Source: an uncultured Rhizobiaceae group bacterium
GTDB taxonomy: Bacteria > Pseudomonadota > Alphaproteobacteria > Rhizobiales > Rhizobiaceae
Assembly (NCBI GenBank): GCA_937958815.1
Contig: CALGMR010000002.1
Location: 124,001 to 188,000 of the forward strand
Direction: 5' to 3'
DNA: 64,000 bases
The translations under genes and the position numbers were made by a program. The notes under the pieces are model-generated. The model saw only the letters and a program-made list of their open reading frames with translations. It ran no database searches and was not told the origin of the DNA. This document shows, one piece after another, positions 7,438 through 16,700 of the stretch (the stretch's first letter is position 1; every line of letters starts with the position of its first letter).

Positions 7438-8700
7438 TCAAACTTTTTGATAGACGATCTGGTGAACGTCGATTGACCCCTGCCAAAAGCCGGCTTCACA
7501 ATAGTGGAAATAGTAGTTCCACATACGTTTGAATCGTTCGTCAAACCCCAGTGGTGCAATGGTTGCCCATTTGGCGTTAAAGACCTTGCGCCATTCTTCA
7601 AGTGTGGCTGCATAATCGTGGCCAAATGCACGGTCTGAAATCTGTTTCAAACCGTTTTCATTGCCCATCTTGGTCATCAAGGATTCGGTGGGGAGCATGC
7701 CACCCGGGAAGATGTATTTTTGAATGAAATCGGGTGTGGCGCGATAGGATTCAAAATCTTGTTCGCAGATTGAGATATATTGCAGTCCTGCTCGGCCATT
7801 GGGCTTCAGGCAATTGTTCAACTGACTGAAATAAGATGGCCAATAGCTTTCCCCCACCGCTTCGAACATCTCGATTGAGCCGATCCGATCATACGTGCCC
7901 GTTTCATCACGGTAGTCTTGGAACTTTATCTCCACTTTGTCAGAAAGCCCAGCGCGCTCCATGCGTTCGCGTGCGAAATCAAATTGCTCTTGGGAGATGG
8001 TCAGGCAAGTGACTTTCGCACCAATTTTGCCCGCAACATATTCTGCAAAGCCGCCCCAACCGCAGCCAATTTCCAAAACATGGTGGTTGGGTTGAATGTC
8101 TGTCATTTCTGCCAATGAACGATATTTGGCTTCTTGTGCCTCTTCCAGAGAGTTTGCTCCATCGCGAAATATCGCGCTGGAATAGGTCATACTTGGGTCC
8201 AGCCATTGGGTGTAAAACGCATTGCCAAGGTCGTAATGGGCGGAAATGTTTTTCTTCGCTTGGGATTTTGTGTTGCGGTTGAACCAATGAGTGATCTTTG
8301 TGAAAAAATTCAACAAAGCACTGCGCTTGAAAAACTCATCGCTTCCATTGCCATAAGCGTTAGCAAGAAACAGGCGCAGAAAACTCGTGACGTCTGGGCT
8401 GTCCCATTCTCCGTCGATATAACTCTCTGCAACACCAAGAGAACCGCCTGAAATCACGCGGCGAATGACGCCCCAAGAGTGCAAAGTTGCTTCACCGTGA
8501 GGGCCGGGTTGAGGCGCTTTATAACTGATGGTTTTGCCGCCTGGAATCGTGATGTTAAGCGATCCGAATTTCATCATTGTAATTGCGCGCATGGCAAAAC
8601 GAACTTTGCGCGGCAGGCCTTTTACAGCTTCAGACAAATTGTTTTGTGTTAATTCTATGAGATCGCTGTTCATCGTTTCAGTCTGGTCGCCCGTCATCAT
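7438..8700 (-). CDS. cfa: Cyclopropane-fatty-acyl-phospholipid synthase
   Basis: SAM-dependent enzyme that adds a methylene group across double bonds of membrane phospholipid acyl chains, a stationary-phase and acid-stress modification. The protein has 420 residues, with an N-terminal lipid-binding domain (about 1-130) and a methyltransferase domain with the SAM motif VLEIGCGWGGFAEYVA. The family segment YDLGNAFYTQWLDPSMTYSS precedes it. The start is ATG 8700, preceded by GAAGG; ATG 8697 directly follows and is equally possible. It lies between phr and the GPH transporter on the same strand. Confidence 0.92.
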   Translation of the reverse strand: MMTGDQTETMNSDLIELTQNNLSEAVKGLPRKVRFAMRAITMMKFGSLNITIPGGKTISYKAPQPGPHGEATLHSWGVIRRVISGGSLGVAESYIDGEWDSPDVTSFLRLFLANAYGNGSDEFFKRSALLNFFTKITHWFNRNTKSQAKKNISAHYDLGNAFYTQWLDPSMTYSSAIFRDGANSLEEAQEAKYRSLAEMTDIQPNHHVLEIGCGWGGFAEYVAGKIGAKVTCLTISQEQFDFARERMERAGLSDKVEIKFQDYRDETGTYDRIGSIEMFEAVGESYWPSYFSQLNNCLKPNGRAGLQYISICEQDFESYRATPDFIQKYIFPGGMLPTESLMTKMGNENGLKQISDRAFGHDYAATLEEWRKVFNAKWATIAPLGFDERFKRMWNYYFHYCEAGFWQGSIDVHQIVYQKV

Positions 8701-8827
8701 TGTTCATTGCTGCCTTCAGTTACGGATGAAAGGGTTTGCTCGGTTTCGCAAAATTTCATCCAGCAGTCTTTTTTGCTCATATCGCCATTTGATTGTCGTA
8801 GCGTCAAGCAATGCATGATCGATCAGT

Positions 8828-10285
8828 TTATTCCTTTGGTTCTTTCGAAGCTTGCAAAGCAGCAAGTGCTCGTTCTCGAGCTTCTTTATGGTCAACAATG
8901 GGCTTTGGATAGGTTTCACCTAGAACGATACCCGCTTTTTTCAGCTCTGTTGCGGGCGCATCCCAAGGCGCTGCCAGATATTGTGTGGGAAGGTCTGAAA
9001 GTTCTGGAACATAGCGTTTGATATAAGAACCGTCTTTGTCAAATTTCTCGGCCTGCAGTATGGGGTTGAAAATACGGAAATATGGAGCCGCGTCAGCACC
9101 GGTTCCTGCCACCCATTGCCACTGAGCGGGGTTTGCGGCCGGGTCTCCATCCACCAATGTATCCCAAAACCAGCTTTCACCTTCACGCCAGTCCAGCAAT
9201 AGGTGTTTGACCAGAAATGACCCGACTATCATGCGCACACGGTTGTGCATCCAGCCTGTTTTCCAAAGTTGGCGCATGCCAGCATCGACAATTGGGTAAC
9301 CCGTTTGTCCACGTTGCCATGCTTCCAGAGCAGCTTCGTTTCTATCCCAAGGAAAATTATCAAATTTCGGATTGAAGTTTTCGCTGCGCAGATGGGGCCA
9401 TTCTTGCAGCAAGTGGTAGGAAAATTCGCGCCATACCAATTCTTTGGCCCATACCTCCCGCGCTTTTGCATCTGCTGTGTGGCGTTGGTCGTGGCATTGG
9501 TGCCATAGGGTGTAGGGGCTGATTTCACCAAACCTCAAATGGGGTGACAGCTTTGATGTCCTGTCAGGACCGGGAAGGTCACGGGCAGTGTCATAGGCTC
9601 GAAGGTCAGCGGCCATATAAGCTTTCGCGCGTTCGGTGGCCGCGGACTCTCCTGGCGTCCACTGTTCAGCGATTGTTTTTGACCAATCCGGTTTCGTGGG
9701 CAAGAACTTCCAATCTTCCAACGTGTCGGATGAGACCTGATCTTGGTGTGGTTTCAATTGTTCTGGGGCAGGATAGGGCGCTCGTGGCGGCCCCATTTCA
9801 CAGAATTTTTTCCAAAACGGGGTGTAGACGCGATAGGGCATATCAGAACCTGTGCGCACCAAACTTGGTTCATGCATCAGATGGCCTGCAAAGCTCTTTG
9901 CTTCCAATCCTTCGTCTTTGAACATTTGTTTGATGTCGGCGTCGACAGATTGCTCGCCATCGCCATACCTGCGGTTCCAGCAGATCGCGTCCGCACCCGT
10001 TTCTGTTTTCAACTGCGCAATGGCATCAGTCGCCGCACCGCTTTTCAAAATCAGTTTGCAGCCGCGTGTTTCCAATTCATTTGCGTGGCTCTCCAAAGAA
10101 TGATGGAGCCACCATTTTTGCGCGGCTCCCATAGGCCGGATGTTTGGTGAGATTTCATCGTGGATGAAAACTGCAACAATCGGTTTGCCAGAACTTGCAG
10201 CATGGTTGAGGGCAGGGTTGTCGTGGATCCGCAGGTCTTGGCGAAACCACATAATGATTGGGGTATTTGAATTTTCTTTGGTCAT
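8828..10285 (-). CDS. phrB: Deoxyribodipyrimidine photolyase (class I CPD type)
   Basis: Flavoprotein that repairs UV-induced cyclobutane pyrimidine dimers using blue light. It has 485 residues, the usual length. An N-terminal Rossmann antenna domain begins with IIMWFRQDLRIHDNPAL, and the C-terminal helical FAD domain carries the typical TGYPIVDAGMRQLWKTGWMH and WFWDTLVDGDPAANPAQWQW segments. The conserved Trp residues of the electron-transfer chain lie in these segments. It is followed after 127 bases by cfa on the same strand, possibly in one stress-linked unit. A cryptochrome function is less likely given the standard repair-enzyme motifs. Confidence 0.95.
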   Translation of the reverse strand: MTKENSNTPIIMWFRQDLRIHDNPALNHAASSGKPIVAVFIHDEISPNIRPMGAAQKWWLHHSLESHANELETRGCKLILKSGAATDAIAQLKTETGADAICWNRRYGDGEQSVDADIKQMFKDEGLEAKSFAGHLMHEPSLVRTGSDMPYRVYTPFWKKFCEMGPPRAPYPAPEQLKPHQDQVSSDTLEDWKFLPTKPDWSKTIAEQWTPGESAATERAKAYMAADLRAYDTARDLPGPDRTSKLSPHLRFGEISPYTLWHQCHDQRHTADAKAREVWAKELVWREFSYHLLQEWPHLRSENFNPKFDNFPWDRNEAALEAWQRGQTGYPIVDAGMRQLWKTGWMHNRVRMIVGSFLVKHLLLDWREGESWFWDTLVDGDPAANPAQWQWVAGTGADAAPYFRIFNPILQAEKFDKDGSYIKRYVPELSDLPTQYLAAPWDAPATELKKAGIVLGETYPKPIVDHKEARERALAALQASKEPKE

Positions 10286-10347
10286 ATATTGCGCCTGAAA
10301 CCTATTTTGTGATCGATCTAAAGCTGATTTTCAAAACTTGCCACACT

Positions 10348-10372
10348 TTAACCGAATGTTTTCCTTAACCGA
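10348..10372 (+). promoter_or_regulatory. Direct repeat TTAACCGA upstream of the OmpA-type lipoprotein
   Basis: TTAACCGA occurs at 10348-10355 and again at 10365-10372, 17 bases apart, in the divergent phr/lipoprotein intergenic region. It may be a tandem operator. The TTAACC half resembles CtrA half-sites, but the spacing does not match the TTAA-N7-TTAA box. Confidence 0.3.
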
Positions 10373-10412
10373 TGCACAATGACGCAACGTTAGCGATCGA
10401 AGGTTTATTGCA

Positions 10413-11078
10413 ATGACTAAGAAATTTATAGCTGCAGCTGCCGCTGCATTGATGTTGAGTGCTTGTACGACAGACCCCTATACGGGCCAAAGCAAAGTGG
10501 CGAACACTACTATTGGTGTTGGTGCAGGTGCTGCCATTGGTGCATTGGGTGGATTGATTGTGGGTAAAACCACAAAGGCAGACACTCGCAAATCTATCCT
10601 GATTGGTGCCGGCATTGGTGCGTTGGGCGGCGGCGGCATTGGCCTCTACCAAGATCGTCAAGAGGCCAAGCTTCGTGACGAGTTGCGCAACACTGGCGTG
10701 AGCGTGACGCGAAATGGAGATACAATCATTCTCAATATGCCGAGCAATATTACGTTTGCTTCTGGCCAATCTGAAGTGAAAACAGAATTTTACCGTGTTT
10801 TGGATTCAGTTGCTTTGGTTTTGAAGGAATACAATCAAACCCTCGTAAATGTTTATGGTCACACAGACAGCGACGGCAGCAATTCTTTCAATCAGCAATT
10901 GTCTGAACAGCGCGGTACATCCGTTGCACGATATTTGGTAAACAAAGGCACTGATGTGCGCCGTTATCATGTGATTGGGTTCGGTGAAGAGCGTCCTGTG
11001 GCATCAAACGCCACTCAAGATGGCAAAGCGCAGAACCGTCGTGTTGAAATTCAAATTGCTCCGCTGACAAACAGCTAG
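10413..11078 (+). CDS. OmpA-family outer membrane lipoprotein with glycine-zipper segment
   Basis: Predicted lipoprotein (221 residues) of the YiaD-like group. The signal ends in LSAC with lipidated Cys18. Residues 33-80 contain two Gly/Ala-rich glycine-zipper helices (GAGAAIGALGGLIVG and GAGIGALGGGGIG). Residues about 105-215 form an OmpA C-terminal peptidoglycan-binding domain with the signature VYGHTDSDGSNSFNQQLSEQ and KAQNRRVEIQI. It probably links the outer membrane to the cell wall non-covalently. It is monocistronic, with its own upstream repeats and a strong terminator 12 bases after the stop. Confidence 0.9.
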   Translation: MTKKFIAAAAAALMLSACTTDPYTGQSKVANTTIGVGAGAAIGALGGLIVGKTTKADTRKSILIGAGIGALGGGGIGLYQDRQEAKLRDELRNTGVSVTRNGDTIILNMPSNITFASGQSEVKTEFYRVLDSVALVLKEYNQTLVNVYGHTDSDGSNSFNQQLSEQRGTSVARYLVNKGTDVRRYHVIGFGEERPVASNATQDGKAQNRRVEIQIAPLTNS

Positions 11079-11090
11079 GCTTTGAAACGC

Positions 11091-11125
11091 AAAAACCACC
11101 GCAATTTGTTTGCGGTGGTTTTTTA
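11091..11125 (+). terminator. Rho-independent terminator of the OmpA-type lipoprotein gene
   Basis: A 14-bp stem with AAAAACCACCGCAA (11091-11104) and TTGCGGTGGTTTTT (11110-11123), a five-base loop and a T-tract. A-rich and T-rich flanks mean it could also work for the tRNA-Asn transcript on the other strand. Confidence 0.9.
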
Positions 11126-11149
11126 TGCAGCAAATTTCAAAGAGAAATT

Positions 11150-11224
11150 TGGCTCCTCTGGCCGGATTCGAACCAGCGACCAATTGATTAACAGTCAACT
11201 GCTCTACCACTGAGCTACAGAGGA
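11150..11224 (-). tRNA. tRNA-Asn (anticodon GTT)
   Basis: Read on the minus strand this folds into a cloverleaf of 75 nt, with acceptor stem TCCTCTG/CAGAGGA, a D-arm with AGCTCAGTGGTAGAGC, anticodon loop with GTT, a T-arm with GGTTCGAATCC, and an encoded CCA end. Confidence 0.95.
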
Positions 11225-11324
11225 ATGCCTATCGCAGCCTCAGTGTATTCTGCGATGAGCGGCTCATAGCAAAGGTGCATCAGGTTCTGCAAGCGCAAAT
11301 TGCGTGTTTAGGTGAGATAATTTT

Positions 11325-11552
11325 TTGAAGCGAATTCCCACGCCAAAAACCAAACTTGGACGCATTGTTTTGGGCGTTCTTCTCATCTTCGGCGGAATTC
11401 TCGGTTTCCTGCCAATTTTGGGGTTTTGGATGATTCCACTTGGGCTTGTGATCTTGTCTCACGATTTTCATATTGTTAGGCGTTTTCGCAGGCGTTGGAG
11501 TGTGAAACTTTCTCGACTTTGGACAAAACATGTCACCAATCGGCGTTCTTGA
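11325..11552 (+). CDS. Small transmembrane protein, PGPGW-like, 75 aa
   Basis: Short protein with a basic N-terminus (MKRIPTPKTKLGR), two closely packed hydrophobic segments (about 13-30 and 33-46) separated by a Gly/Pro turn (GFLPILGFW), and a very basic C-terminal tail with many Arg residues. This layout resembles the putative transmembrane family with a PGPGW-type turn, common beside DUF1294 genes in alphaproteobacteria, though I am not certain of the family. It starts at TTG 11325 with GGTGAG eight bases upstream. Its end overlaps the next gene by 23 bases, indicating co-translation. Positive-inside topology would put both ends in the cytosol. Function unknown. Confidence 0.6.
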   Translation: MKRIPTPKTKLGRIVLGVLLIFGGILGFLPILGFWMIPLGLVILSHDFHIVRRFRRRWSVKLSRLWTKHVTNRRS

Positions 11553-11862
11553 ATTTGGTATTTATCTCTTGGGGATAAATCTTGCCTGCTTTGGTGCTTT
11601 TGCTCTGGATAAAAGGCGCGCGCGCGACAACGATAAACGACGCGTACGCGACAGGGGGAAACGCATTCCTGAACGCAGACTGTTGCTGCTTTGCGCCATT
11701 GGTGGCTCCATAGGTGGCTTGTTGGCGCGGCACTTTTTGCGCCACAAAACGGTGAAAGAACCTTTCTCAACAATTTTGGCGCTGATTGTCGTGGTGCAAA
11801 TCGGCTGCGCGGTATTGTTGGGTGTGTTGGCGGCTTACACTGCTCTTGGTTTTGCCAACTGA
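11530..11862 (+). CDS. DUF1294 family membrane protein with a duplicated basic insert
   Basis: Small inner membrane protein of the DUF1294 family (110 residues) with unknown function. The family marks are the first helix (GIYLLGINLACFGAFALDK), the RIPE motif before the second helix (LLLLCAIGGSIGGLLARHF), the RHKT motif after it, and a third helix near the C-terminus. Between DK and RIPE lies a basic stretch encoded by two related 24-base units (11611-11634 and 11635-11658), giving KRRARDND then KRRVRDRG. Other members, as I recall them, have a short loop here, so this looks like a local duplication. It overlaps the preceding small membrane protein gene. Confidence 0.8.
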   Translation: MSPIGVLEFGIYLLGINLACFGAFALDKRRARDNDKRRVRDRGKRIPERRLLLLCAIGGSIGGLLARHFLRHKTVKEPFSTILALIVVVQIGCAVLLGVLAAYTALGFAN

Positions 11863-11995
11863 AAAGCAATCGCCGAACCGAAAAATGTGGGTTTGGTCAC
11901 TTTCAGTTCACCCAATCTGCGAATTTCTGTGTTTCGGGGGTTGCTTCACAAAACCCCTGTAGTTAAAGCCTGCTGTGTCCTGACATGGACAGGTT

Positions 11996-12069
11996 GGCCT
12001 CGTGGCGGAGTGGTTACGCAGAGGACTGCAAATCCTTGCACCCCGGTTCGATTCCGGGCGAGGCCTCCA
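11996..12069 (+). tRNA. tRNA-Cys (anticodon GCA)
   Basis: A 74-nt cloverleaf: acceptor stem GGCCTCG/CGAGGCC, anticodon loop with GCA, T-arm with GGTTCGATTCC and an encoded CCA end. Confidence 0.95.
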
Positions 12070-12130
12070 ATCCATGGTCAACACAGTTCGATAGAGCTAC
12101 AGGATGCGTCCGTGGAGCTGATAGGGTGTC

Positions 12131-12793
12131 ATGATGGATTTTGAAAACGCGCGCACGACAATGGTGGATTGCCAAATCCGTCCCAATGATGTGACAGACC
12201 ATCGTGTGATAGACGCTTTTATGTCTGTGCCACGTGAAGCGTTTGTTTCTGCCGCTCAACGTCCACTTGCTTATATTGATGAAGATCTCCCGCTGTCGTC
12301 TGGCGGTTCAAAGCGTTTTTTGATGGAAGCTATGGCGATGTCCAAGCTGGTTCAGCTTGCTGATGTCGAAGAAGACAACATTGTTCTCGATATCGGTTGC
12401 GGAAGCGGATATTCCACCGCTGTGCTTTCAAAGCTCTGCAATTCGGTTGTGGCACTTGAATGTGATGAAGCTTTGGCAGCGCAGGCGACGCAAACTCTAA
12501 CCGAGCTTGGCTGCGACAACACTGTTGTGGTGACAGGCGCGTTGGAAAGCGGCCTTGCCAAAGAAGGCCCGTATGATGCGATCTTTGTGGGTGGCGCTGT
12601 TGATTTCGTTCCCGAAAGCCTGTTGGCGCAATTGAAAGATGGCGGCCGTTTGGTTGCTGTAGAAGGCACCGGCAATGCAGGTGTTGCCAAGCTTTACACC
12701 CGTGATGGCGACGTGATTGGCGCGAACGAAGCGTTCAACAGTTCCGTAATGCCGCTGCCAGGTTTTCAGCGCGAAGTCGGCTTTACTTTTTGA
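12131..12793 (+). CDS. pcm: Protein-L-isoaspartate O-methyltransferase-like protein
   Basis: SAM-dependent methyltransferase of the PCMT family, which repairs isoaspartyl residues in aged proteins; the alphaproteobacterial branch often lacks a proven activity. The 220-residue protein starts with the family N-terminus (ARTTMVDCQIRPNDVTD), has a PREAFV motif and a SAM-binding loop VLDIGCGSGYST at about residues 83-94. Two ATGs are adjacent (12131 and 12134). In many rhizobia this gene precedes tolC and then the popZ-like gene and valS; here the popZ-like gene follows directly, 169 bases later, and no tolC is present. Confidence 0.87.
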   Translation: MMDFENARTTMVDCQIRPNDVTDHRVIDAFMSVPREAFVSAAQRPLAYIDEDLPLSSGGSKRFLMEAMAMSKLVQLADVEEDNIVLDIGCGSGYSTAVLSKLCNSVVALECDEALAAQATQTLTELGCDNTVVVTGALESGLAKEGPYDAIFVGGAVDFVPESLLAQLKDGGRLVAVEGTGNAGVAKLYTRDGDVIGANEAFNSSVMPLPGFQREVGFTF

Positions 12794-12962
12794 TCTGAAA
12801 GCCTACTGAGGCTCTTTCGGAAAAGCCAAAAAATTTGCAGCAAAAGTCTGTGCAAACGCACCAGCAGATGTGCTGAATTTTCTCAAATCAGTTATAGTCA
12901 TGGCGAATCGCCAGAAAGTGGTCTGGCAAAGAGTTTCGTAATTTGATCTCGGGGAAATCATC

Positions 12963-13607
12963 ATGGTCACTTCAACAGGCAATGCTGCTGAAAAACTGCC
13001 CGACTTGGACACCGATCAAGAACCCAGCATGGAAGAAATTCTGGCGTCGATCCGTCAGATCATTGCTGATGATGAAGAGCCGGCTGATGATGGCCTGAGC
13101 GAGCGCGAGCGCTACACACATCCCACCGACCATTCAAACGCTAACCTAGAAGATGCCATGGCTGCTGAAATGGAAGCGATGGTTGCCGAAGAAGCGCCGC
13201 TGACAATCGAGCAAAAAGCCGCTGAATTGCGGGCTCAAATTGCAGCTGCAGGTGAGGGGCTTTCAACCGAAGAACGCCTCGAAAAATATAGAATGCGTGG
13301 CAAGCCTTCTATGCCTGTGACGCCACCTGCGGCTGAGATTGCTGTCGAAACACAAGAAGCGACACCGGCTCCAGAGCCTGTTGTTGAAACAGTGGCGGCG
13401 TCTGTCGCACTGCCATCCACCGCTGCCGTGGCGGAGCAAATTGCCGCGAAGGTGATGGAAGAGAAATCATCTGAGATTGAGAGCATGTTGGGTGACATGA
13501 TGCGCCCCATCGTGCGCACATGGCTTTCCGCCAACCTGCCCACTTTGGTTCAAAAACTGGTGCAGGAAGAAATTCAAGCAGTCTCACGCGGCAAAAGAGC
13601 CTCTTAA
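12963..13607 (+). CDS. popZ: PopZ-like polar organizing protein (DUF2497)
   Basis: Small acidic scaffold protein that in Caulobacter and rhizobia condenses at cell poles and anchors the ParB-parS centromere. The 214-residue product shows the diagnostic architecture: an N-terminal helix EPSMEEILASIRQIIADD (residues 20-37), a long Pro/Glu/Ala-rich disordered middle (about 40-155), and a C-terminal oligomerisation helix pair around MMRPIVRTWLSANLPTLVQK and VQEEIQAVSRG. The start ATG 12963 follows GGGGAAATC. It sits between pcm and valS, the usual rhizobial place for this gene. Confidence 0.9.
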   Translation: MVTSTGNAAEKLPDLDTDQEPSMEEILASIRQIIADDEEPADDGLSERERYTHPTDHSNANLEDAMAAEMEAMVAEEAPLTIEQKAAELRAQIAAAGEGLSTEERLEKYRMRGKPSMPVTPPAAEIAVETQEATPAPEPVVETVAASVALPSTAAVAEQIAAKVMEEKSSEIESMLGDMMRPIVRTWLSANLPTLVQKLVQEEIQAVSRGKRAS

Positions 13608-13728
13608 GACGCTCAAGACCACCAAAACGCCCGAAATTGTTGACTTGAAGTGCTGCTTTGTCTTTAGACAAGGTGAGACACATAGTGCCGCATGAGCGTT
13701 GTTCACGCGCGGCTGTTCAGGACGAAAA

Positions 13729-16700
13729 ATGCTAGAAAAGAATTACGACGCAAACAGTGTTGAACCCCGCATCGCCAAGAAATGGGACGAGGCGAAAGCC
13801 TTTGCCGCTGGCGCTGGCGCACGCGAAGGTGCCGACCCTTATGCGATCGTCATTCCTCCGCCCAATGTGACGGGCTCTCTGCATATGGGCCATGCGCTCA
13901 ACAACACGTTGCAGGATATTCTCATTCGCTATCAGCGCATGTTGGGCAACAATGTTTTGTGGCAGCCGGGCATGGACCATGCAGGCATCGCAACCCAGAT
14001 GGTTGTGGAGCGGAAGCTGAATGCAGAAGACAAAAAACGCACGGATTTTTCACGCCCTGATTTCATAGACAAAATTTGGGAATGGAAAGAAGAATCTGGC
14101 GGCACGATTTTCAACCAGCTGAAACGCCTTGGCGCCAGTTGTGATTGGTCGCGTGAGCGGTTCACCATGGACGAGGGGCTGTCTGAAGCTGTTCGCGAAG
14201 TGTTTGTTTCGCTCTACAATGAAGGTCTGATCTATCGCGGCAAGCGTTTGGTGAACTGGGACCCGCATTTTGAAACGGCGATTTCTGACCTTGAAGTTGA
14301 GAATATCGATGTTGATGGTCACATGTGGCACTTCAAGTATCCGCTGGCGGCCGACCCTGAGACAGGAAAACCTGCGACTTACGAATATGTGGAGAAAGAC
14401 GAGGACGGGAACGTTACGCTAACGGAAACGCGTGATTATATTTCCATCGCAACCACACGCCCTGAAACCATGTTGGGTGATGGGGCCGTTGCGGTCCATC
14501 AGTCTGACGAGCGCTATGCGCCGATTATTGGCAAATTGTGCGAAATTCCTGTTGGGCCAAAAGAACATCGTCGTTTCATCCCGATCATTACGGACGACTA
14601 TCCTGACAAGGATTTTGGCTCTGGCGCAGTGAAGATCACGGGTGCGCACGACTTCAACGACTATATGGTCGCGAAACGCAATGACATTCCCATGTATCGT
14701 TTGATGGACACCAAAGCCGCATTGCGTGCTGATGGTGCGCCTTATGCTGAAGAAGCTGCCAAAGCCAAAGCGATTGTTGAGTCTGGTGAATTGCCAGATG
14801 AAAACACTGTTGATGCGATCAATCTGGTTCCCGATGAATATCGTGGTCTCGACCGTTATGATGCCCGTAAAAAGGTGATCGCTGCTATCACAGCTGAAGG
14901 CAATGCGGTGATGACAACGGACGAGGAGGGCAATCCCATTCCTCTCGTTGAGAAAAACAAAATGCAGCAACCCACGGGTGACCGTTCCAAGGTTGTGATC
15001 GAACCCATGTTGACTGACCAGTGGTTCTGCGATGCGGAAACATTGGCCAAGCCAGCGCTGGCGTCTGTCAAAGAAGGCCGCACCAACTTTGTGCCGAAGA
15101 CGTGGGAGAACACCTATTACAATTGGATGGAAAACATCCAGCCGTGGTGTATCTCACGCCAGCTTTGGTGGGGGCATCAGATTCCGGTTTGGTATGGGCC
15201 GAAGCCGTCTGATGTTGTTGCAGCTAAAGAACATGCTGATTTGGTCAACGCAGGTACTGACTTGAACGTTTATCGCGACGCAGCATGGCTTCGCTCAATT
15301 GCGCGGTTCGAAATTTTTGCCATGCATACGTTTCAAGACAACCCAAAGAGCTATTCATCTGTTTTAGGGGAAGTTGTTGATGTTGGCGAACTTGATTCTT
15401 GGAAAGTGGTTGAGGTTGAAAGTCCTGAGGCTGCAATGCACCATCTGACGAGTTCGCTGATTGAGGGGAAACTGGAATATCCAGTGTATCGCGACCCCGA
15501 CGTCCTAGACACATGGTTCTCATCTGCTCTCTGGCCGTTCTCCACACTTGGTTGGCCTGACAAGACCAAAGAGCTTGAGACTTATTACCCAACCAACACG
15601 CTGGTCACTGGCTTTGACATTATCTTCTTCTGGGTCGCTCGGATGATGATGATGGGCAATCACTTTATGAAGGATGATGCGGGGAAGATCGTTGAGCCTT
15701 TCCACACGGTTTATGTTCATGCGCTGGTGCGCGACAAGGACGGGCAGAAGATGTCCAAGTCGAAGGGCAATGTGATCGACCCGTTGGAGTTGATGGACAA
15801 ATACGGCACGGACGCTTTGCGCTTCACACTATCGATTATGGCCGCGCAGGGCAGGGATGTTCGTCTCGATGAAGACCGTATTGTGGGTTATCGCAATTTC
15901 GGCACCAAGCTTTGGAACGCCACACGCTTTGCTGAAATGAACGAAGTGAAACACGCGGAAGGTTTCAAACCCGAAGATGCAAAGCTTCAGGTGAACCGTT
16001 GGATTTTAACGGAACTGTCGAAAACAATCGAAGACGTGAGTGAAGGTATCGAGAAGTATCGTTTCAACGATGCTGCGGGTGCGGCTTATAAATTCGTTTG
16101 GAACACATTCTGCGACTGGCATTTGGAACTGTTGAAGCCTATCTTCAATGGCGACGATGCCGCTGCCAAAGCGGAAGCGCAGGCGGTTGCCGCTTATGTG
16201 CTGGATGAAATCTACAAACTTCTGCACCCGTTCATGCCGTTTATGACGGAAGAACTTTGGGCGGAAACGGCTGAAAGCCGTGATACATTGCTGTGCCATG
16301 CAGAATGGCCAAAGCCGCAGGTGCAAGACCAAGCTGCTGCAGATGAAATCAACTGGTTGATCGAATTGGTGTCGGAAGTGCGTTCTGTGCGCACCGAGAT
16401 GAAAATTAAGCCAAGCTTAGAAATGCAGTTGGTGATCGTTGGTGCCTCTGATGAAACCAAAGCGCGTTTGGAACGCAACGATGCAGCGATCCGTCGTTTG
16501 GCGCGGATGAGCGATGTCTCATTGGGTGGAGAAGCGCCCGAAGGGTCTGCACAAATCGTGGTGGGTGAGGCGACGGTCTGCCTGCCACTCAAAGGTCTTG
16601 TGGATTTCGCCGCGGAAATCTCTCGTTTGGAAAAAGAGATTGAAGGCATCGACAAGGATTTAAAAGTTGTTGGCGGCAAGCTGAACAATGAGAAGTTTGT

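Noticed and set aside
7407-7631. N-terminal extension of the GPH transporter gene
   Set aside because: It overlaps cfa, lacks a ribosome binding site at its start and adds a non-membrane sequence not found in the family.
11940-11962. GGGGTT/AACCCC stem before tRNA-Cys
   Set aside because: The stem is short with a long loop and no T-tract follows, so a terminator or regulatory role is not supported.
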